Notes: generated by a model from the sequence alone, not told the origin. Positions 26,653 through 37,254 are shown, counted from the stretch's first letter. The stretch: DNA of 64,000 nucleotides from Mycobacterium sp. DL (GCF_039729195.1 NZ_CP155796.1:3596001-3660000), one strand, 5' to 3'. Numbers and translations are program-made.

Positions 26653-28275
26653 GTGCCTCTTCTTCTCGGCCCCATCCTGCGCCACGTCGGTGAGACGACC
26701 GCGATGGTGTGGGTACAGACGGACGCCCCCGCCGAGGTCGAGGTGCTCAACTGCGCCACCAGGACCTTCGAAGTGCAGGGCCACCACTACGCGCTGGTAC
26801 CGGTGACGGGACTCGCGCCGGACTCGACGATCGAATACCAGGTCCGCGTCGACGGCACACAGGTCTGGCCCGAACCCGATTCGCAGTTCCCTCCGAGTGT
26901 GATCAGAACCCGCGGCCCCGACACCGCCGACCGACTGAGGATCATCTTCGGGTCCTGCCGCTACCCGAAGACCGGCGACGCCGCGATCGACGACAAGCTC
27001 GGACTCGACGCCCTCGACTGCTACGCCACCCGGTTGACCGCGATGCCTGCCGAAGAGTGGCCGGACGCCCTGCTGCTGCTCGGCGATCAGGTGTACGCCG
27101 ACGAACTGACCCCCGAGGCACGCCGCCACCTCGCCGGGCGCCGCTCCTCCGGCAAACGCCCGCCCGACGAAGTCGTGACCTTCACCGAGTACGAGGGTCT
27201 CTACCGGCACACCTGGGGCGACCCGGAGATCCGCTGGATCCTGTCGACTCTGCCCACCGCGATGATCTTCGACGACCACGACATCCGCGACGACTGGAAC
27301 ACCTCCGCGGCCTGGCGTGCCGAGGTCAACGCCAAACCATGGTGGCGGGATCGCATTCGGGCCGGACTCGGTTCCTACTGGGTGTACCAACACCTCGGCA
27401 ATCTGAGCCCCGACGAGCTCGCCGAGGACGAGGACTACCAGAAGGTGCTGGCCACCGACGGCGATTGCTGGCCACATCTGATCGAGCTGGCTGACCGCGC
27501 CGACACCGAGGTCGACGGCGACAAGGGCCTGCGGTTCAGTTACCGCTGGGATCTGGGCCGCAGCCGTCTCATCGTGGTCGACTCGCGCAACGCCCGGATT
27601 CTCGACAGCGGTGATCGAAAGATGCTGGGCGACCGCGAGTTCCGCTGGCTGGAAGACCAGGTCAATGACAATCTGGAGTCACTGGACCACCTCGTCATCG
27701 GCTCATCGCTGCCCTGGTTGCTACCTCCCGTCCTCGGCGATCTGCAGACAGTCAACGAGATCTCCGCCAACCGAGGCGGGGCACGGGGCAAGATCGGCGA
27801 GAAGATCCGCCAGGCAGCCGACCTGGAGCACTGGCCGGCGTTCATGAACTCGTTCCTGCGGCTGAGCAACTTGATCGTCAAAGCAGCCACCCAACCCACG
27901 CGCGGGCCTGCAACAGTGTCGGTGCTGTCCGGCGATGTGCACCACAGCTACGCCGCGCGCGCCGACTTCCCCGGCACGCCGACCGCCCGCGTGTATCAGC
28001 TGGTGTGCTCGCCGGTGCACAACTACGTTCCCAGCTACGTGAAACCCGCATTCAAGCTCGGGTGGTCGCCCCGGGTGGCTCGGATGACCCGCCGCTGGGC
28101 CCGTCGCCACGGCTCCCCTGCGCTGCCCATGTCGTGGCGCAACCTCAGCGGGCCGCTGTTCGGCAATACCATCGCGAGCCTGAATGCCAAGGGGCGCAAT
28201 GCCAGTGTGGTGTTCGAGCAGCCACGCGACAACGGCGAACTGGCCACCGCCGTCAGGATTGCACTCACCGACTGA
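26653..28275 (+). CDS. PhoD-like alkaline phosphatase / metallophosphoesterase
   Basis: 540 residues. N-terminal Ig-like domain (GPILRHVGETTAMVWVQTDA), then the PhoD metallophosphatase domain with metal-binding motifs FGSCRYPK, LLGDQVYAD, FDDHDIRDDWN and VLSGDVHHSY. No signal peptide, so unlike secreted PhoD it is cytosolic or the start is missed. GTG at 26653 follows TACTCT (26641-26646) by 6 nt, a leaderless configuration. Likely phosphodiesterase or phosphatase; substrate unknown. Confidence 0.9.
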   Translation: MPLLLGPILRHVGETTAMVWVQTDAPAEVEVLNCATRTFEVQGHHYALVPVTGLAPDSTIEYQVRVDGTQVWPEPDSQFPPSVIRTRGPDTADRLRIIFGSCRYPKTGDAAIDDKLGLDALDCYATRLTAMPAEEWPDALLLLGDQVYADELTPEARRHLAGRRSSGKRPPDEVVTFTEYEGLYRHTWGDPEIRWILSTLPTAMIFDDHDIRDDWNTSAAWRAEVNAKPWWRDRIRAGLGSYWVYQHLGNLSPDELAEDEDYQKVLATDGDCWPHLIELADRADTEVDGDKGLRFSYRWDLGRSRLIVVDSRNARILDSGDRKMLGDREFRWLEDQVNDNLESLDHLVIGSSLPWLLPPVLGDLQTVNEISANRGGARGKIGEKIRQAADLEHWPAFMNSFLRLSNLIVKAATQPTRGPATVSVLSGDVHHSYAARADFPGTPTARVYQLVCSPVHNYVPSYVKPAFKLGWSPRVARMTRRWARRHGSPALPMSWRNLSGPLFGNTIASLNAKGRNASVVFEQPRDNGELATAVRIALTD

Positions 28276-30454
28276 CCACGTTCTCGATCGCTTCGATCCG
28301 CACGGCGATTCCGTTGAGCACCGACATCCCGGCGAGGCGCTCGAGGTCGGCCGGCGCGTTCGACGTCAACTCGTTGACGTTGGCACCACCGGAGCGGTTC
28401 GCCAACTGCCAGCCACCCTGATGCCCCCACCCGTGCGGAATGGCCACGGTGCCCGGTGCCATCTCGTCGGTGATCCGCACCTCGGTCTCGATCGCCCCGT
28501 GCGGCGACGTGATCCGCACGGCGGCACCGTCCGACAGGTTCGCAGCTGCCGCGTCGATGGGATTGACCCTGGCGCGGTGACGGCGATCGCCCTTCATCAG
28601 CGTCGGGCTGTTGTGCATCCACGAGTTCTGCGAACGCATCTCACGCATGCCGATCGCCATCAGCGGGAAGTCCGGATTGTCGGGATGCCGCTCGCCGAGA
28701 CCGGCCACTTCCTGCAGGATCTCCTTCGGCGCCAGCACGACCAAGCCGTCGGGCTGTCTGACGACGTCGGCGCGGATGCCGGTGCGGGCGTGTTCGGCCA
28801 GGACGATGCCATGCGGGTTGTCCCGCAGACGCCGAGGATTGATGCCCTTGCGCCGCAGCCCGAATCGATCGCCGTAGGGCCCGATCCTCATCAGCAGTTC
28901 GACCACACGCCGAGGTGTGAGCCGCCCGATTCCACGTCGATCCAGCCAGCTGAGCACGCCGTTGAAGCGTTCCAGCGCGCCCGTGGCGAACAACGACAGG
29001 CCCATCCGGCGGGCCAACTCGTCGAAGACCTCCCATTCGTTTCGCGCCTGCCCGTACGGCGTGAGCACCGGCTCGGCGGCCTGGATGAACACCGTCGGGG
29101 AGCAGTTGGCGAAGCTGTACGGAACGTCGTAACGCTCGAGGAACGTCGCGGCGGGAAGCACGTAGTCGGCGCGACGGTTGGTTTCGTTGACATACAGATC
29201 CAGCGAGACCAGCAGATCGAGTTCGTCGAGAGCCTTCTCCAGCATCGGGCCGTTGGGCACGGTGAGCACCGGGTTGCCCGCGGTGACGAACAGTGCGCGC
29301 AACTGGCCATCCCCCGGGGTGAGGATCTCTTCGGCGATCAGCGCTGCCGGGTAGGTGCTGATCACCTCGGGCAGGTCGCCGACGCGCGATCGTGCGGTGT
29401 CATAGGTCAATCTGCCTGCCTTCTCCCCCATGTCCTCCAACGGAATCACCGCCTGGGAGAACAACATTCCGCCGGCTCGGTCGAGATTGCCGGTGACGAT
29501 GCTCAGGGCGTCGAGCAGGAAGCTGACCAGCGTGCCGTGCCTGCCCAGACAGGCGCCGGTGCGGCCGTAGGCCACCGCGCTGGGTGCCGCGGCGAAATCC
29601 CGGGCCAGGCTGCGCACCACGTCGGCCTCGACGCCCGTGCGGTTGCGGGTGTCTTCAGGCGGGTAGCGCAACACGATCTCGCGCAATGCCCGCCACCCGG
29701 TCGTCTGCTCGGCCAGTGCGGTGGTGTCAGCGAGGTCTTCGGCGAAGATCACGCAGAGCATGGACAACAGCAGCCATGCGTCGGAGTCCGGGCGCACCGG
29801 CAGGTGCTCGTAGACGCGGGCCGTCTCGGTGCGCCGCGGATCGACCACCACCACGCGCCCGCCGCGGCGCGTGATGGCAGCGAGGTCGTCCTTGATGCGT
29901 GGCGTGCGCACGGCACTTCCGTGGGAGACCAGCGGATTGGCGCCCAGCATGAACAGGAAGTCGGTGCGCGGCAGGTCCGGGAACGGGATCTGGCTCGCCG
30001 CACCGTAGAGCAACTTGCTCGCGACGAAACGCGAGTTGATGTCCTGGGAACCCGACGAGTACTGGTGGTGGCCACCCAGTCGGGTGAGGAAGATGCCCGA
30101 CCACAGACCGGTGGCGTAGCCGAAGGCGATGGGGTTGCCGAAGTACTGGCCGACTGCGCTGCCGCCGTGCTCGGCGACGATGCGCGTGAGACGGCCCGCG
30201 ATGTCGTCGAGGGCCTCATCCCAGCTGACCTCGTCGAAGGTGCCGTCCGGGCGACGGCGAAGTGGAGAGAGCACCCGGTCGGGATCGTTCTGGATCTCGG
30301 AGAACGCAATACCTTTGGGGCACGCCCTGCCCCGCGACAGCGGATTGTCGGGGTCGGGTCGCAGGGACTGCAGACGACCGTCCTCGACGGTGGCGATCAT
30401 GCCGCACAGCGCTTCGCAGATCCGGCAATAGGTGACGTGTTGCTCGACAGCCAT
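28265..30454 (-). CDS. Molybdopterin-dependent oxidoreductase (formate dehydrogenase/nitrate reductase superfamily)
   Basis: 729 residues. N-terminal 4Fe-4S cluster ligands C10, C13, C17 and C45 (TYCRICEALCG and GRACPKG), then bis-MGD domains (SQDINSRFVASKLLYG, MLGANPLVSHGS, RGGRVVVVDPRRTETA) and the C-terminal molydopterin-dinucleotide domain (FPLMAIGMREMRSQNSWMHN). There is no tat signal, so it acts in the cytoplasm. Ligand at the molybdenum cannot be read with certainty. 3' overlaps the PhoD gene by 11 bp (convergent). Substrate unknown. Confidence 0.9.
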   Translation of the reverse strand: MAVEQHVTYCRICEALCGMIATVEDGRLQSLRPDPDNPLSRGRACPKGIAFSEIQNDPDRVLSPLRRRPDGTFDEVSWDEALDDIAGRLTRIVAEHGGSAVGQYFGNPIAFGYATGLWSGIFLTRLGGHHQYSSGSQDINSRFVASKLLYGAASQIPFPDLPRTDFLFMLGANPLVSHGSAVRTPRIKDDLAAITRRGGRVVVVDPRRTETARVYEHLPVRPDSDAWLLLSMLCVIFAEDLADTTALAEQTTGWRALREIVLRYPPEDTRNRTGVEADVVRSLARDFAAAPSAVAYGRTGACLGRHGTLVSFLLDALSIVTGNLDRAGGMLFSQAVIPLEDMGEKAGRLTYDTARSRVGDLPEVISTYPAALIAEEILTPGDGQLRALFVTAGNPVLTVPNGPMLEKALDELDLLVSLDLYVNETNRRADYVLPAATFLERYDVPYSFANCSPTVFIQAAEPVLTPYGQARNEWEVFDELARRMGLSLFATGALERFNGVLSWLDRRGIGRLTPRRVVELLMRIGPYGDRFGLRRKGINPRRLRDNPHGIVLAEHARTGIRADVVRQPDGLVVLAPKEILQEVAGLGERHPDNPDFPLMAIGMREMRSQNSWMHNSPTLMKGDRRHRARVNPIDAAAANLSDGAAVRITSPHGAIETEVRITDEMAPGTVAIPHGWGHQGGWQLANRSGGANVNELTSNAPADLERLAGMSVLNGIAVRIEAIENVVSR

Positions 30455-30541
30455 GAAGGCCCTTTCTGTCAGCTCCTAGAGTCGCACCCTCGTCGCCCGA
30501 ACGCTAGACAAATCGGCGAAAGTGTTCACTGTGCACGCTTC

Positions 30542-30566
30542 GGGTGCGCACCCGGGTGCGTACTAT
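30542..30566 (+). promoter_or_regulatory. Overlapping palindromes and -10 box upstream of SDR
   Basis: GGGTGCGCACCC (30542-30553) and CGCACCCGGGTGCG (30547-30560) are both perfect palindromes that share bases; TACTAT (30561-30566) follows immediately and lies 6 nt before the ATG at 30573. This looks like an operator abutting a leaderless promoter. Confidence 0.5.
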
Positions 30567-30572
30567 CCGATG

Positions 30573-31367
30573 ATGGAACTGCGGGGAAAAAGAGTCCTGA
30601 TCACCGGGGCATCGCGAGGGATCGGCGAGGCGCTCGCGCACGGCTTTGCAGGCGCCGGTGCCAACGTGGCGCTCGTCGCCCGAACCCAATCCGCCATAGA
30701 AGCGCTCGCGGCCGAACTGGGCGGCTCCGCGCACGCGGCCGACCTGGCCGATCCGACGCAGGTCGCAGGCCTGATATCGCGCATCGAGGATGAAGTCGGA
30801 CCGGTGGATGTGCTGGTCAACAACGCCGGGATCGAGAGCACGGCCGGCTTTGTCGATGCGCCCGACGATGAGCTGCGCCGGGTCACCGAGGTGAACTATC
30901 TCGCCCCCGCCGAACTGTGCCGCCAGGCCGTCCCGCGCATGCTTCGTCGGGGCGGCGGGCATATCGTCAACGTGTCGTCGATGGCCGGGTGCTCGGTGTT
31001 CCCCGGGCTTGCCACCTACTGCGCGTCGAAGGCGGCACTGTCTCACTTCACGGCGGGTCTGCGCGCCGACCTGCGCGGGTTGCCCATCGGCACCACCCTG
31101 GTCGAACTCGGCCCGATCCCCACCGATCTGCTCGCCAAGGCCGACGCGTTCGAGCCGACCGCCAAATCCTTTGAGCGGCTGTACCGGACACGCATGTTGG
31201 TCAAGGTGCCCCGCGAGACGGTGTCCGAGAAGGTGGTCGAGGCCGTGCGCAAGGGCCGCAAACACGTGCGGATCCCCCGGCGTGCCGCCGCCTTCCCGAT
31301 CCTGTCCGAAATGCCCCGGCGGGCAACGGAGATCGTCCTCACCGGGGTCCCCCACCAAGCGAGGTAG
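30573..31367 (+). CDS. Short-chain dehydrogenase/reductase
   Basis: 264 residues from the ATG at 30573 (an adjacent ATG at 30570 is the alternative). Classical SDR: TGASRGIG, NNAGIES, serine in NVSSMAG, and YCASK. C-terminal part has a basic tail with RKHVRIPRRAAA, seen in mycobacterial SDRs that act on lipids. TACTAT ends 6 nt upstream, consistent with leaderless translation. Substrate unknown. Convergent with the POT transporter gene (9 bp apart). Confidence 0.9.
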   Translation: MELRGKRVLITGASRGIGEALAHGFAGAGANVALVARTQSAIEALAAELGGSAHAADLADPTQVAGLISRIEDEVGPVDVLVNNAGIESTAGFVDAPDDELRRVTEVNYLAPAELCRQAVPRMLRRGGGHIVNVSSMAGCSVFPGLATYCASKAALSHFTAGLRADLRGLPIGTTLVELGPIPTDLLAKADAFEPTAKSFERLYRTRMLVKVPRETVSEKVVEAVRKGRKHVRIPRRAAAFPILSEMPRRATEIVLTGVPHQAR

Positions 31368-31376
31368 CCGGATCGG

Positions 31377-32825
31377 TCAGTGCACGCCCTCCATCTGGCT
31401 GCTGATCCACGGCGCGATGAAGAAGACCACCACACCGGCCACCACAGCGACCGCGCCCAGGATGCCGAAGTAGCCGACCTCGCGCGACGCGTCGTAGTAG
31501 GTCGACAGCACCCCCGACATCGACGTGCCGATGCCGACCGAGAAGAAGTACAGGGCCATCATCTGCGCGCGGAACGCGTCCGGGGCCAGCTTGGTGGTGA
31601 CCGACAGTCCGATCGGTGAGAGCAGCAGTTCCGACACCGCGAACACCCCGAGGATCAGCATGACCAGCAGTGCCGGTACCGCGCTGATGGCCGCCAGCGG
31701 GATGAAGCACAGAAAAGCCAGGCCCATGCCGATGACGCCGTAGGCGAACTTGCGCGGCGTGGTGGGTGCCCGGTTGCCCAACCTCGTCCACATCAGCGCG
31801 AACAGCGGTGACAGCACGATGATCCACACCGGTTCGATCGACCCGATCCAACTCGAGGGCGCGACCCATCCGAAGATGGACCAGTTCATCCGCTCGTCGG
31901 AGTAGACCGCCAGCACGGTGAAGATCTGCTGGAACAACGACCAGAAGATGGCGTTCGCGACAAAAAGCGGGATGAAGGCCCGCACCCGCACCCGCTCCGG
32001 GGCGGTGACCTTGTCACTGTTCAGCAGGATCGCGAAGTAACCGATCGAGGCGACGACGATGACACCGGTGGTCACCTGCGACAGGTTCGCCAGAGTCACC
32101 AGCTTCAGCGCGATCGCCACCGCGACCACCGTCAGCACGACGACGAACACCCCGACCGTCTTGCCGATAGCGCTGCGCGGCAACGGGTTCGGGACATGAC
32201 GGCCGTGTTCGCCCAGGTTTCGGCGGAACACCACGTACTGGGCCAGACCCAGCGCCATCCCGATGGCGGCCGCGCCGAACCCGTAGTGGAAGCCGACGTG
32301 GGTCTGCAACAGGCCGGTGATCAGCGGACCGACGAACGCCCCCAGGTTGATGCCGAGATAGAACAGCGTGAAACCGCCGTCGGCGCGCGGATCACCCTTG
32401 TCGTAGAGGGTGCCCAGCAGCGACGATGCGTTGGCCTTCAACGCACCCGAACCCAGCGCCACCAAGACGAGGCCCGCGCCGACGCCGGTCAGTCCCGGCA
32501 ATACCGCCAGCGCGATGTGGCCGAGCATGACGACGACGCCGCCATAAAAGACCGTGCGTTCCATGCCGAGAAGCCGGTCGGCAACCCACGCACCGAGCAC
32601 GGTGGAGAGGTACACGAGTCCGCCGTAGGCGCCGACGATGCCGGTCGCGGTGCTCTGCGGCAGCCCGAGCCCACCGTCGGTCGCCGAGTAATAAAGGTAA
32701 TACCCCAGGATGGTGAGCATCCCGTAGAACGAGAACCGTTCCCACAATTCGACACCGAAGAGGTTGGTCAATCCGATCGGATGACCGAAGAGCGTGCGCT
32801 GATGATCCTGCTCACGAGTAGCCAT
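31377..32825 (-). CDS. POT/PTR family proton-dependent oligopeptide transporter
   Basis: 482 residues and about 12-14 membrane helices. The PTR signatures are present: ELWERFSFYGM at residues 26-36, GSGALKANASSLLGTLY and FYLGINLGAFVGPLITG. Takes up di- and tripeptides with protons. The window thus has two peptide uptake routes (this and the dpp-type ABC operon). Confidence 0.92.
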   Translation of the reverse strand: MATREQDHQRTLFGHPIGLTNLFGVELWERFSFYGMLTILGYYLYYSATDGGLGLPQSTATGIVGAYGGLVYLSTVLGAWVADRLLGMERTVFYGGVVVMLGHIALAVLPGLTGVGAGLVLVALGSGALKANASSLLGTLYDKGDPRADGGFTLFYLGINLGAFVGPLITGLLQTHVGFHYGFGAAAIGMALGLAQYVVFRRNLGEHGRHVPNPLPRSAIGKTVGVFVVVLTVVAVAIALKLVTLANLSQVTTGVIVVASIGYFAILLNSDKVTAPERVRVRAFIPLFVANAIFWSLFQQIFTVLAVYSDERMNWSIFGWVAPSSWIGSIEPVWIIVLSPLFALMWTRLGNRAPTTPRKFAYGVIGMGLAFLCFIPLAAISAVPALLVMLILGVFAVSELLLSPIGLSVTTKLAPDAFRAQMMALYFFSVGIGTSMSGVLSTYYDASREVGYFGILGAVAVVAGVVVFFIAPWISSQMEGVH

Positions 32826-33023
32826 GCCGATACCCTGCCCCCTTCAGGCCCGGAATGGGACCCGGCTACCCGGAATTCTGCGGGGCCTCGATCTGTGGGG
32901 AGTACCGTGCAGTCGTGTGACGCGCTGAGGCTGAAGTCGGCGACGTGACCCTGCCGACTGTCGCCCGGTCAGACCGTCGTTGTCTGCAACCATGGGATGA
33001 GCGGTCCAGAGGAGATGTCGCAT

Positions 33024-33914
33024 ATGAGCGAGATGAAGTTTTTGGATCTGCACGGCGATCGGGTCGCCTACCAGGACGCCGGTAGCGGCGACGAGGCGTT
33101 GTTGCTGATCCACGGCATGGCCGGTAGTTCCGAGACCTGGCGTGCGGTGATCCCCCAACTGTCGAAGAAGTACCGGGTGATCGCACCCGACCTGCTGGGA
33201 CACGGTCAGTCCGCCAAACCCCGCAGCGACTACTCGCTGGGTGCGTTCGCCGTGTTGCTGCGGGACCTGCTCGACGAGTTGGGCATCTCAGGAGCCACGG
33301 TCGTCGGCCAATCGCTCGGCGGCGGCGTGGCGATGCAATTCGCCTACCAGCACCGCACCTACTGTCGGCGACTGGTTCTGATCAGCAGCGGTGGCCTCGG
33401 CCCGGACGTCGGCTGGACGCTTCGCCTGCTGTCCGCCCCGGGAGCCGAGCTGTTACTGCCGGTCATCGCGCCCCCGCCCGTGGTGACGGCGGGCAACAAA
33501 GTGCGTTCCTGGCTCTCGGCGGGAGGCATCGAATCTCCGCGCGGCGCAGAGATGTGGAGCGCCTACACCTCCCTCGCCGATTCGCAGACCCGCCAGGCCT
33601 TCCTCAAGACCCTGCGTTCGGTCGTCGACTACCGCGGACAATCGGTGAGCGCCCTGAACCGGCTGTATCTGACCTCCGATATGCCGACGATGGTCATCTG
33701 GGGTGACCAGGATCGGATCATTCCGATCGAGCACGGATACGCTCTCCGCGACGCGCAACCCGGGTGTCGGCTCGAAGTCCTCGGTGGCGTCGGCCACTTC
33801 CCCCACGTGGAACGGCCCTTTGCCGTCGCAGACCTGATCGACGACTTCGTCGACACGACGAACCCGCCCCCCGAAGCCGTCGACTCGCCGCTCACGGAGC
33901 ATCCCGCCGACTGA
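33024..33914 (+). CDS. Alpha/beta-fold hydrolase
   Basis: 296 residues from ATG 33024, which has an AGAGGAG ribosome site 9 nt upstream (ATG at 32997 and 33015 would be too close or lack a site). Oxyanion segment HGMAGS (30-35), nucleophile S97 in GQSLGGG, acid in WGDQDRIIP, and histidine in GVGHFPHVE. Cytoplasmic esterase/hydrolase; similar to mycobacterial lipid-degrading hydrolases but substrate is not determined. C-terminal 25 residues are Pro-rich. Confidence 0.88.
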   Translation: MSEMKFLDLHGDRVAYQDAGSGDEALLLIHGMAGSSETWRAVIPQLSKKYRVIAPDLLGHGQSAKPRSDYSLGAFAVLLRDLLDELGISGATVVGQSLGGGVAMQFAYQHRTYCRRLVLISSGGLGPDVGWTLRLLSAPGAELLLPVIAPPPVVTAGNKVRSWLSAGGIESPRGAEMWSAYTSLADSQTRQAFLKTLRSVVDYRGQSVSALNRLYLTSDMPTMVIWGDQDRIIPIEHGYALRDAQPGCRLEVLGGVGHFPHVERPFAVADLIDDFVDTTNPPPEAVDSPLTEHPAD

Positions 33915-34088
33915 CCGGGACCCGTCGGCGCAAGTTTGCCGACACCGGGTCGCCACCGTGCCGGCAATGCAGGTGAATGAGCAGGCGCACGGCCAGTTCA
34001 TGAGCTAGCGTCAATAACCGTCGCTCGAGGCGGAACTGTTGCTGTGCTGCCGGGAGCGCACTGAGCAGTCACAGGGCATGGGAGCGCA

Positions 34089-36397
34089 GTGGGTATCGGC
34101 GGACACCGGCCTCGGGCGAGGCCGTCGATCATCATCCCGGCAGGGCTTGCCGCCTTGCTGGCGGTGGTGCTCGTCCTCGACGAGGGCAGCGCAGTCGTGC
34201 GCGTCGTCGACGATCTCGCCGTCCTCGCGCTGTCGACCTGGGCCGCGGTGTGCTCCGGCCTGGCCGCCCGGGCCACCCGGGGCCGAATACGTACGGCATG
34301 GACGTTCATGGCGGCGGGGCTGGCCGCGTGGGCCGTCGGCGACCTGATCTGGCTGGTGACCGAGAACGTCCTCCACGTCTCGCCGTTCCCATCGCCCGCC
34401 GATCTGTTCTACCTGCTGTTCCCTCTCCTGGCCGCCCTGGCGATGGCGCAGTTTCCCGCCGTGCTGCGTCAGTCGCGACTACGCATCGTGCTCGACGGTG
34501 CGACGGTCGCGCTGTGCGTGTTCCTGCTGCTGTGGATCATCTGGTTGCAGGACGTCTACGACGCGTATCGCGAAGACGGGCTGGCACTCGGCTTGGCGTT
34601 GGCCTACCCGATGGCGGATGTGCTGGGGCTGTCGATCGCCGTGGCGGTCCTCGCCCGCGCACCCGCCCGACAGCGCGCCGTTCTGTCCTTGCTCACCCTC
34701 GCGCTGCTCCTGACGACGCTCACCGACAGCGCATTCGCCTACCTCGTCGCCGGCGACCGCTACGCCACCGGCAACCTGATCGACATCGGCTGGGCCGCCG
34801 CCCTCGTCGTCTTCACCGCGGCGGCGGTACGGAGTCGCACCACCCCGCCCCCCGTCGCGCCGCCGGTCACCGTCCCGTCCAACTCGTCGCTGTGGGTCCC
34901 CTACGTTCCGCTCCTGCTGGCAGGCACCGTGGGACCGGCGCTGGTGATGACAGGACTGGAACGGATCATCGTGCCTTTCATCACCACCGCAGTCTGCGTG
35001 CGACAGGCCGTTGCGGCATGGGAGAACCGGCGGCTACTGCTGGCGGCGGCCGATCAAGCGCTTCGGGATCCGCTGACCGGGCTGGCCAATCAGGCGTTGT
35101 TCCATGATCGGCTGGCGCACGCGATGATGCTGAAGCTGCGCGACGACCGCTCGGTGGCGGTGGTGTCGCTGGACCTCGACGACTTCAAGCTCGTCAACGA
35201 CAGCCTCGGACATCCGACCGCGGACAGCCTGCTGGTGCATGCAGGCCAGCGGGTTGCCGACTGCGCGCGCCCGGGTGACACCGTGGCCCGCCTCGGCGGG
35301 GACGAGTTCTCCCTGCTGCTGGAAAGCGAGGTCGACGATTCGCATCTGGTTGCGCAACGCGTGATCGAAGCGTTCAACAAGCCGTTCGACGTCGACGGGC
35401 ACAACATCTTGATGAATCCCAGCGTCGGGGTCGCGGTGGCCCCCGCCGACGAGCCGGAACTGACGCCGGAGGCACTGATCACACGCTCTGAGATGGCGAT
35501 GCACGCGGCGAAACGATCCCGTTCGTCGCGGGTACACACCTTCAGCGCGGACATGGTGACCGACCCGGATGCCACGGGATCAGCGGCCGGCGACCTCGGT
35601 CAGGCTCCCTTCGACGGCGCGGCCCAGGTGCGGCTGCTCGGAGAGCTGCGGCGCGCCATCGACGCCGGGGTCTTCAAGGTGGTGTACCAACCGAAGTTCG
35701 ACCTGAAGACCGGTCGTGTCGTCGGCGTCGAGGCGCTGCTGCGGTGGCCGCACCCGGAGTTGGGAATGTTGCGTCCGGATGCGTACATGTCGCTGGTGAG
35801 AGAACACGGGCTGATGCGGCCGGTGACCGACATGGTGCTCGACAAAGTCGTCAACGATGCCAATCGATGGATGGCGCGCGGCGCGCAGATACCGGTGGCG
35901 GTGAACCTGTTCGCGCCGTTCCGCGTGACACCCGGTTGCCCGACACACTGTGTCGGGCATTGGAACGCGGCGGACTTCCCGCCGAGTGCCTCACGGTGGA
36001 AATCACCGAAGACCTGGTTCTCACCGACATCGGCCTGGTTACCGAGGTGCTGCGAAGGTTGCGTAGCGAGGGAATCCGGGTCGCGATCGACGACTTCGGC
36101 AGCGGTTATTCGGCGCTGTCCTACCTCCGCGATCTGACGATCGACGAGATCAAACTGGACCGCAACTTCATCGCGCCGGTGACCAGCAACATCCGCGCCG
36201 CCGCCGTCGTTCGCGCGGTCATCGAACTCGCCCATGACCTGCAGATCACCGTCGTCGCCGAGGGCATCGAGGATGCCGCAACGGCGAGCTGGCTGCGTGA
36301 CCGCGACTGCGACGTCGGCCAGGGCTATTACCTCGGCAAGCCCATCGACGCCGCCGGAGTCCCGGACCTGGTCGGTTTCGCCGCGCACCTGCGGTGA
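34089..36397 (+). pseudogene. Membrane diguanylate cyclase/phosphodiesterase (GGDEF-EAL), frameshifted
   Basis: N-terminal MASE-like part with about 8-10 membrane helices to residue ~300, GGDEF domain with intact ARLGGDEF near residue 403, then an EAL domain whose first half is in one frame (VVYQPKFDLKTGRVVGVEAL, PVAVNLFAP) and whose second half is in another (ECLTVEITEDLVLTDIG, AIDDFGSGYSALSYLRDL, VVAEGIEDAATASWL). The switch lies within about 35918-35935, after NLFAP; loss of one base explains it. The first frame stops at 36137. Restored length is about 769 residues. Synthesises or degrades c-di-GMP if intact. GTG start at 34089. Confidence 0.82.
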
Positions 36398-36421
36398 CCG
36401 CACGAAGGGCACACTGAGCGA

Positions 36422-37254
36422 GTGCAGATCGCGCTGGTGGTCATGGTGGTGCTCGAGCTCGCGGGGTTGGTCACACTCGGCGTGCTGCTCGTCGTGTCGC
36501 GCCGACAGTTGGCGGGCACGCGCAGAGAACTCCGCCGCCGTCGCGAAGCTGTCGCCCCTAAGGCCCGCCAGAGCAACAGGCGTCCACTGGGTGTCGCGCC
36601 GCTCGCCGTGAAGACCGTGGTGCACACGCTGGCGAGCGCGGATTCGCTCATTCGGAAGGGCATCGTCGGGTCGGTACGCACGTCGATCGAGGATCTGGCC
36701 GGCTGGGCACGCATCGAGCGGCCTGATCTCGCCAGCATCACCTCCGACGGCCAGGTCGTCCTGGTCTTCTCCGACATCGAGGGTTCCACCGAGCGAAACG
36801 AATTGTTGGGCGACAGCGCATGGGTGAAAGTCCTCGAACGGCACAACACGCTGATCCAGCGGCGAGTGGCCGAGCACCACGGCTACGTCGTGAAGAACCA
36901 GGGGGACGGCTTCATGATCGCCTTCGCCGACCCCGGTGATGCGGTGCGCTGCAGCGTCTCCGTCCAGCAGGCTCTGCTGCAGCACCCCGAGCGATACGAC
37001 GACATCCGTGTCCGAATCGGTGCGCATGCAGGCTCATCCGTCCGTCGCGGTGACGACCTGTTCGGTAGGATGTCGCGATGGCGGCACGGATTGCAGACCT
37101 GGCCGGCGGCGGCGAGATCCTGGTCAGCCAGGAACTGCGCGACGCACTCGACGGTGCGGACGGCGTCGAGTTCGACGCACCGCTCGAAGTGGAGTTGAAG
37201 GGCCTACGCGGCACCCAGACCGTGCACGCGGTAAGCATTCCTACCCTTCGCTGA
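36422..37254 (+). pseudogene. Class III adenylate/guanylate cyclase, frameshifted near residue 217
   Basis: GTG start 24 bp after the GGDEF-EAL gene. N-terminal membrane helix (residues 4-25), a basic linker, then a class III cyclase domain: VLVFSDIEGSTERNELLG with metal-binding Asp, KNQGDGFMIAFADP and RIGAHAGSSVRRGDDLFG. In the uncorrected frame the end becomes [20 protein letters not shown] and then a stop at 37196-37198. Adding one A after GGTAGG near 37073 gives [20 protein letters not shown], matching the cyclase C-terminus (NVAxAAR), and a stop at 37252-37254. Could be real pseudogene or a base-calling gap. Confidence 0.82.

Noticed and set aside
28184..30793. 869-residue plus-strand frame
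   Set aside because: Antisense to the molybdopterin oxidoreductase, which has clear cluster and cofactor motifs.
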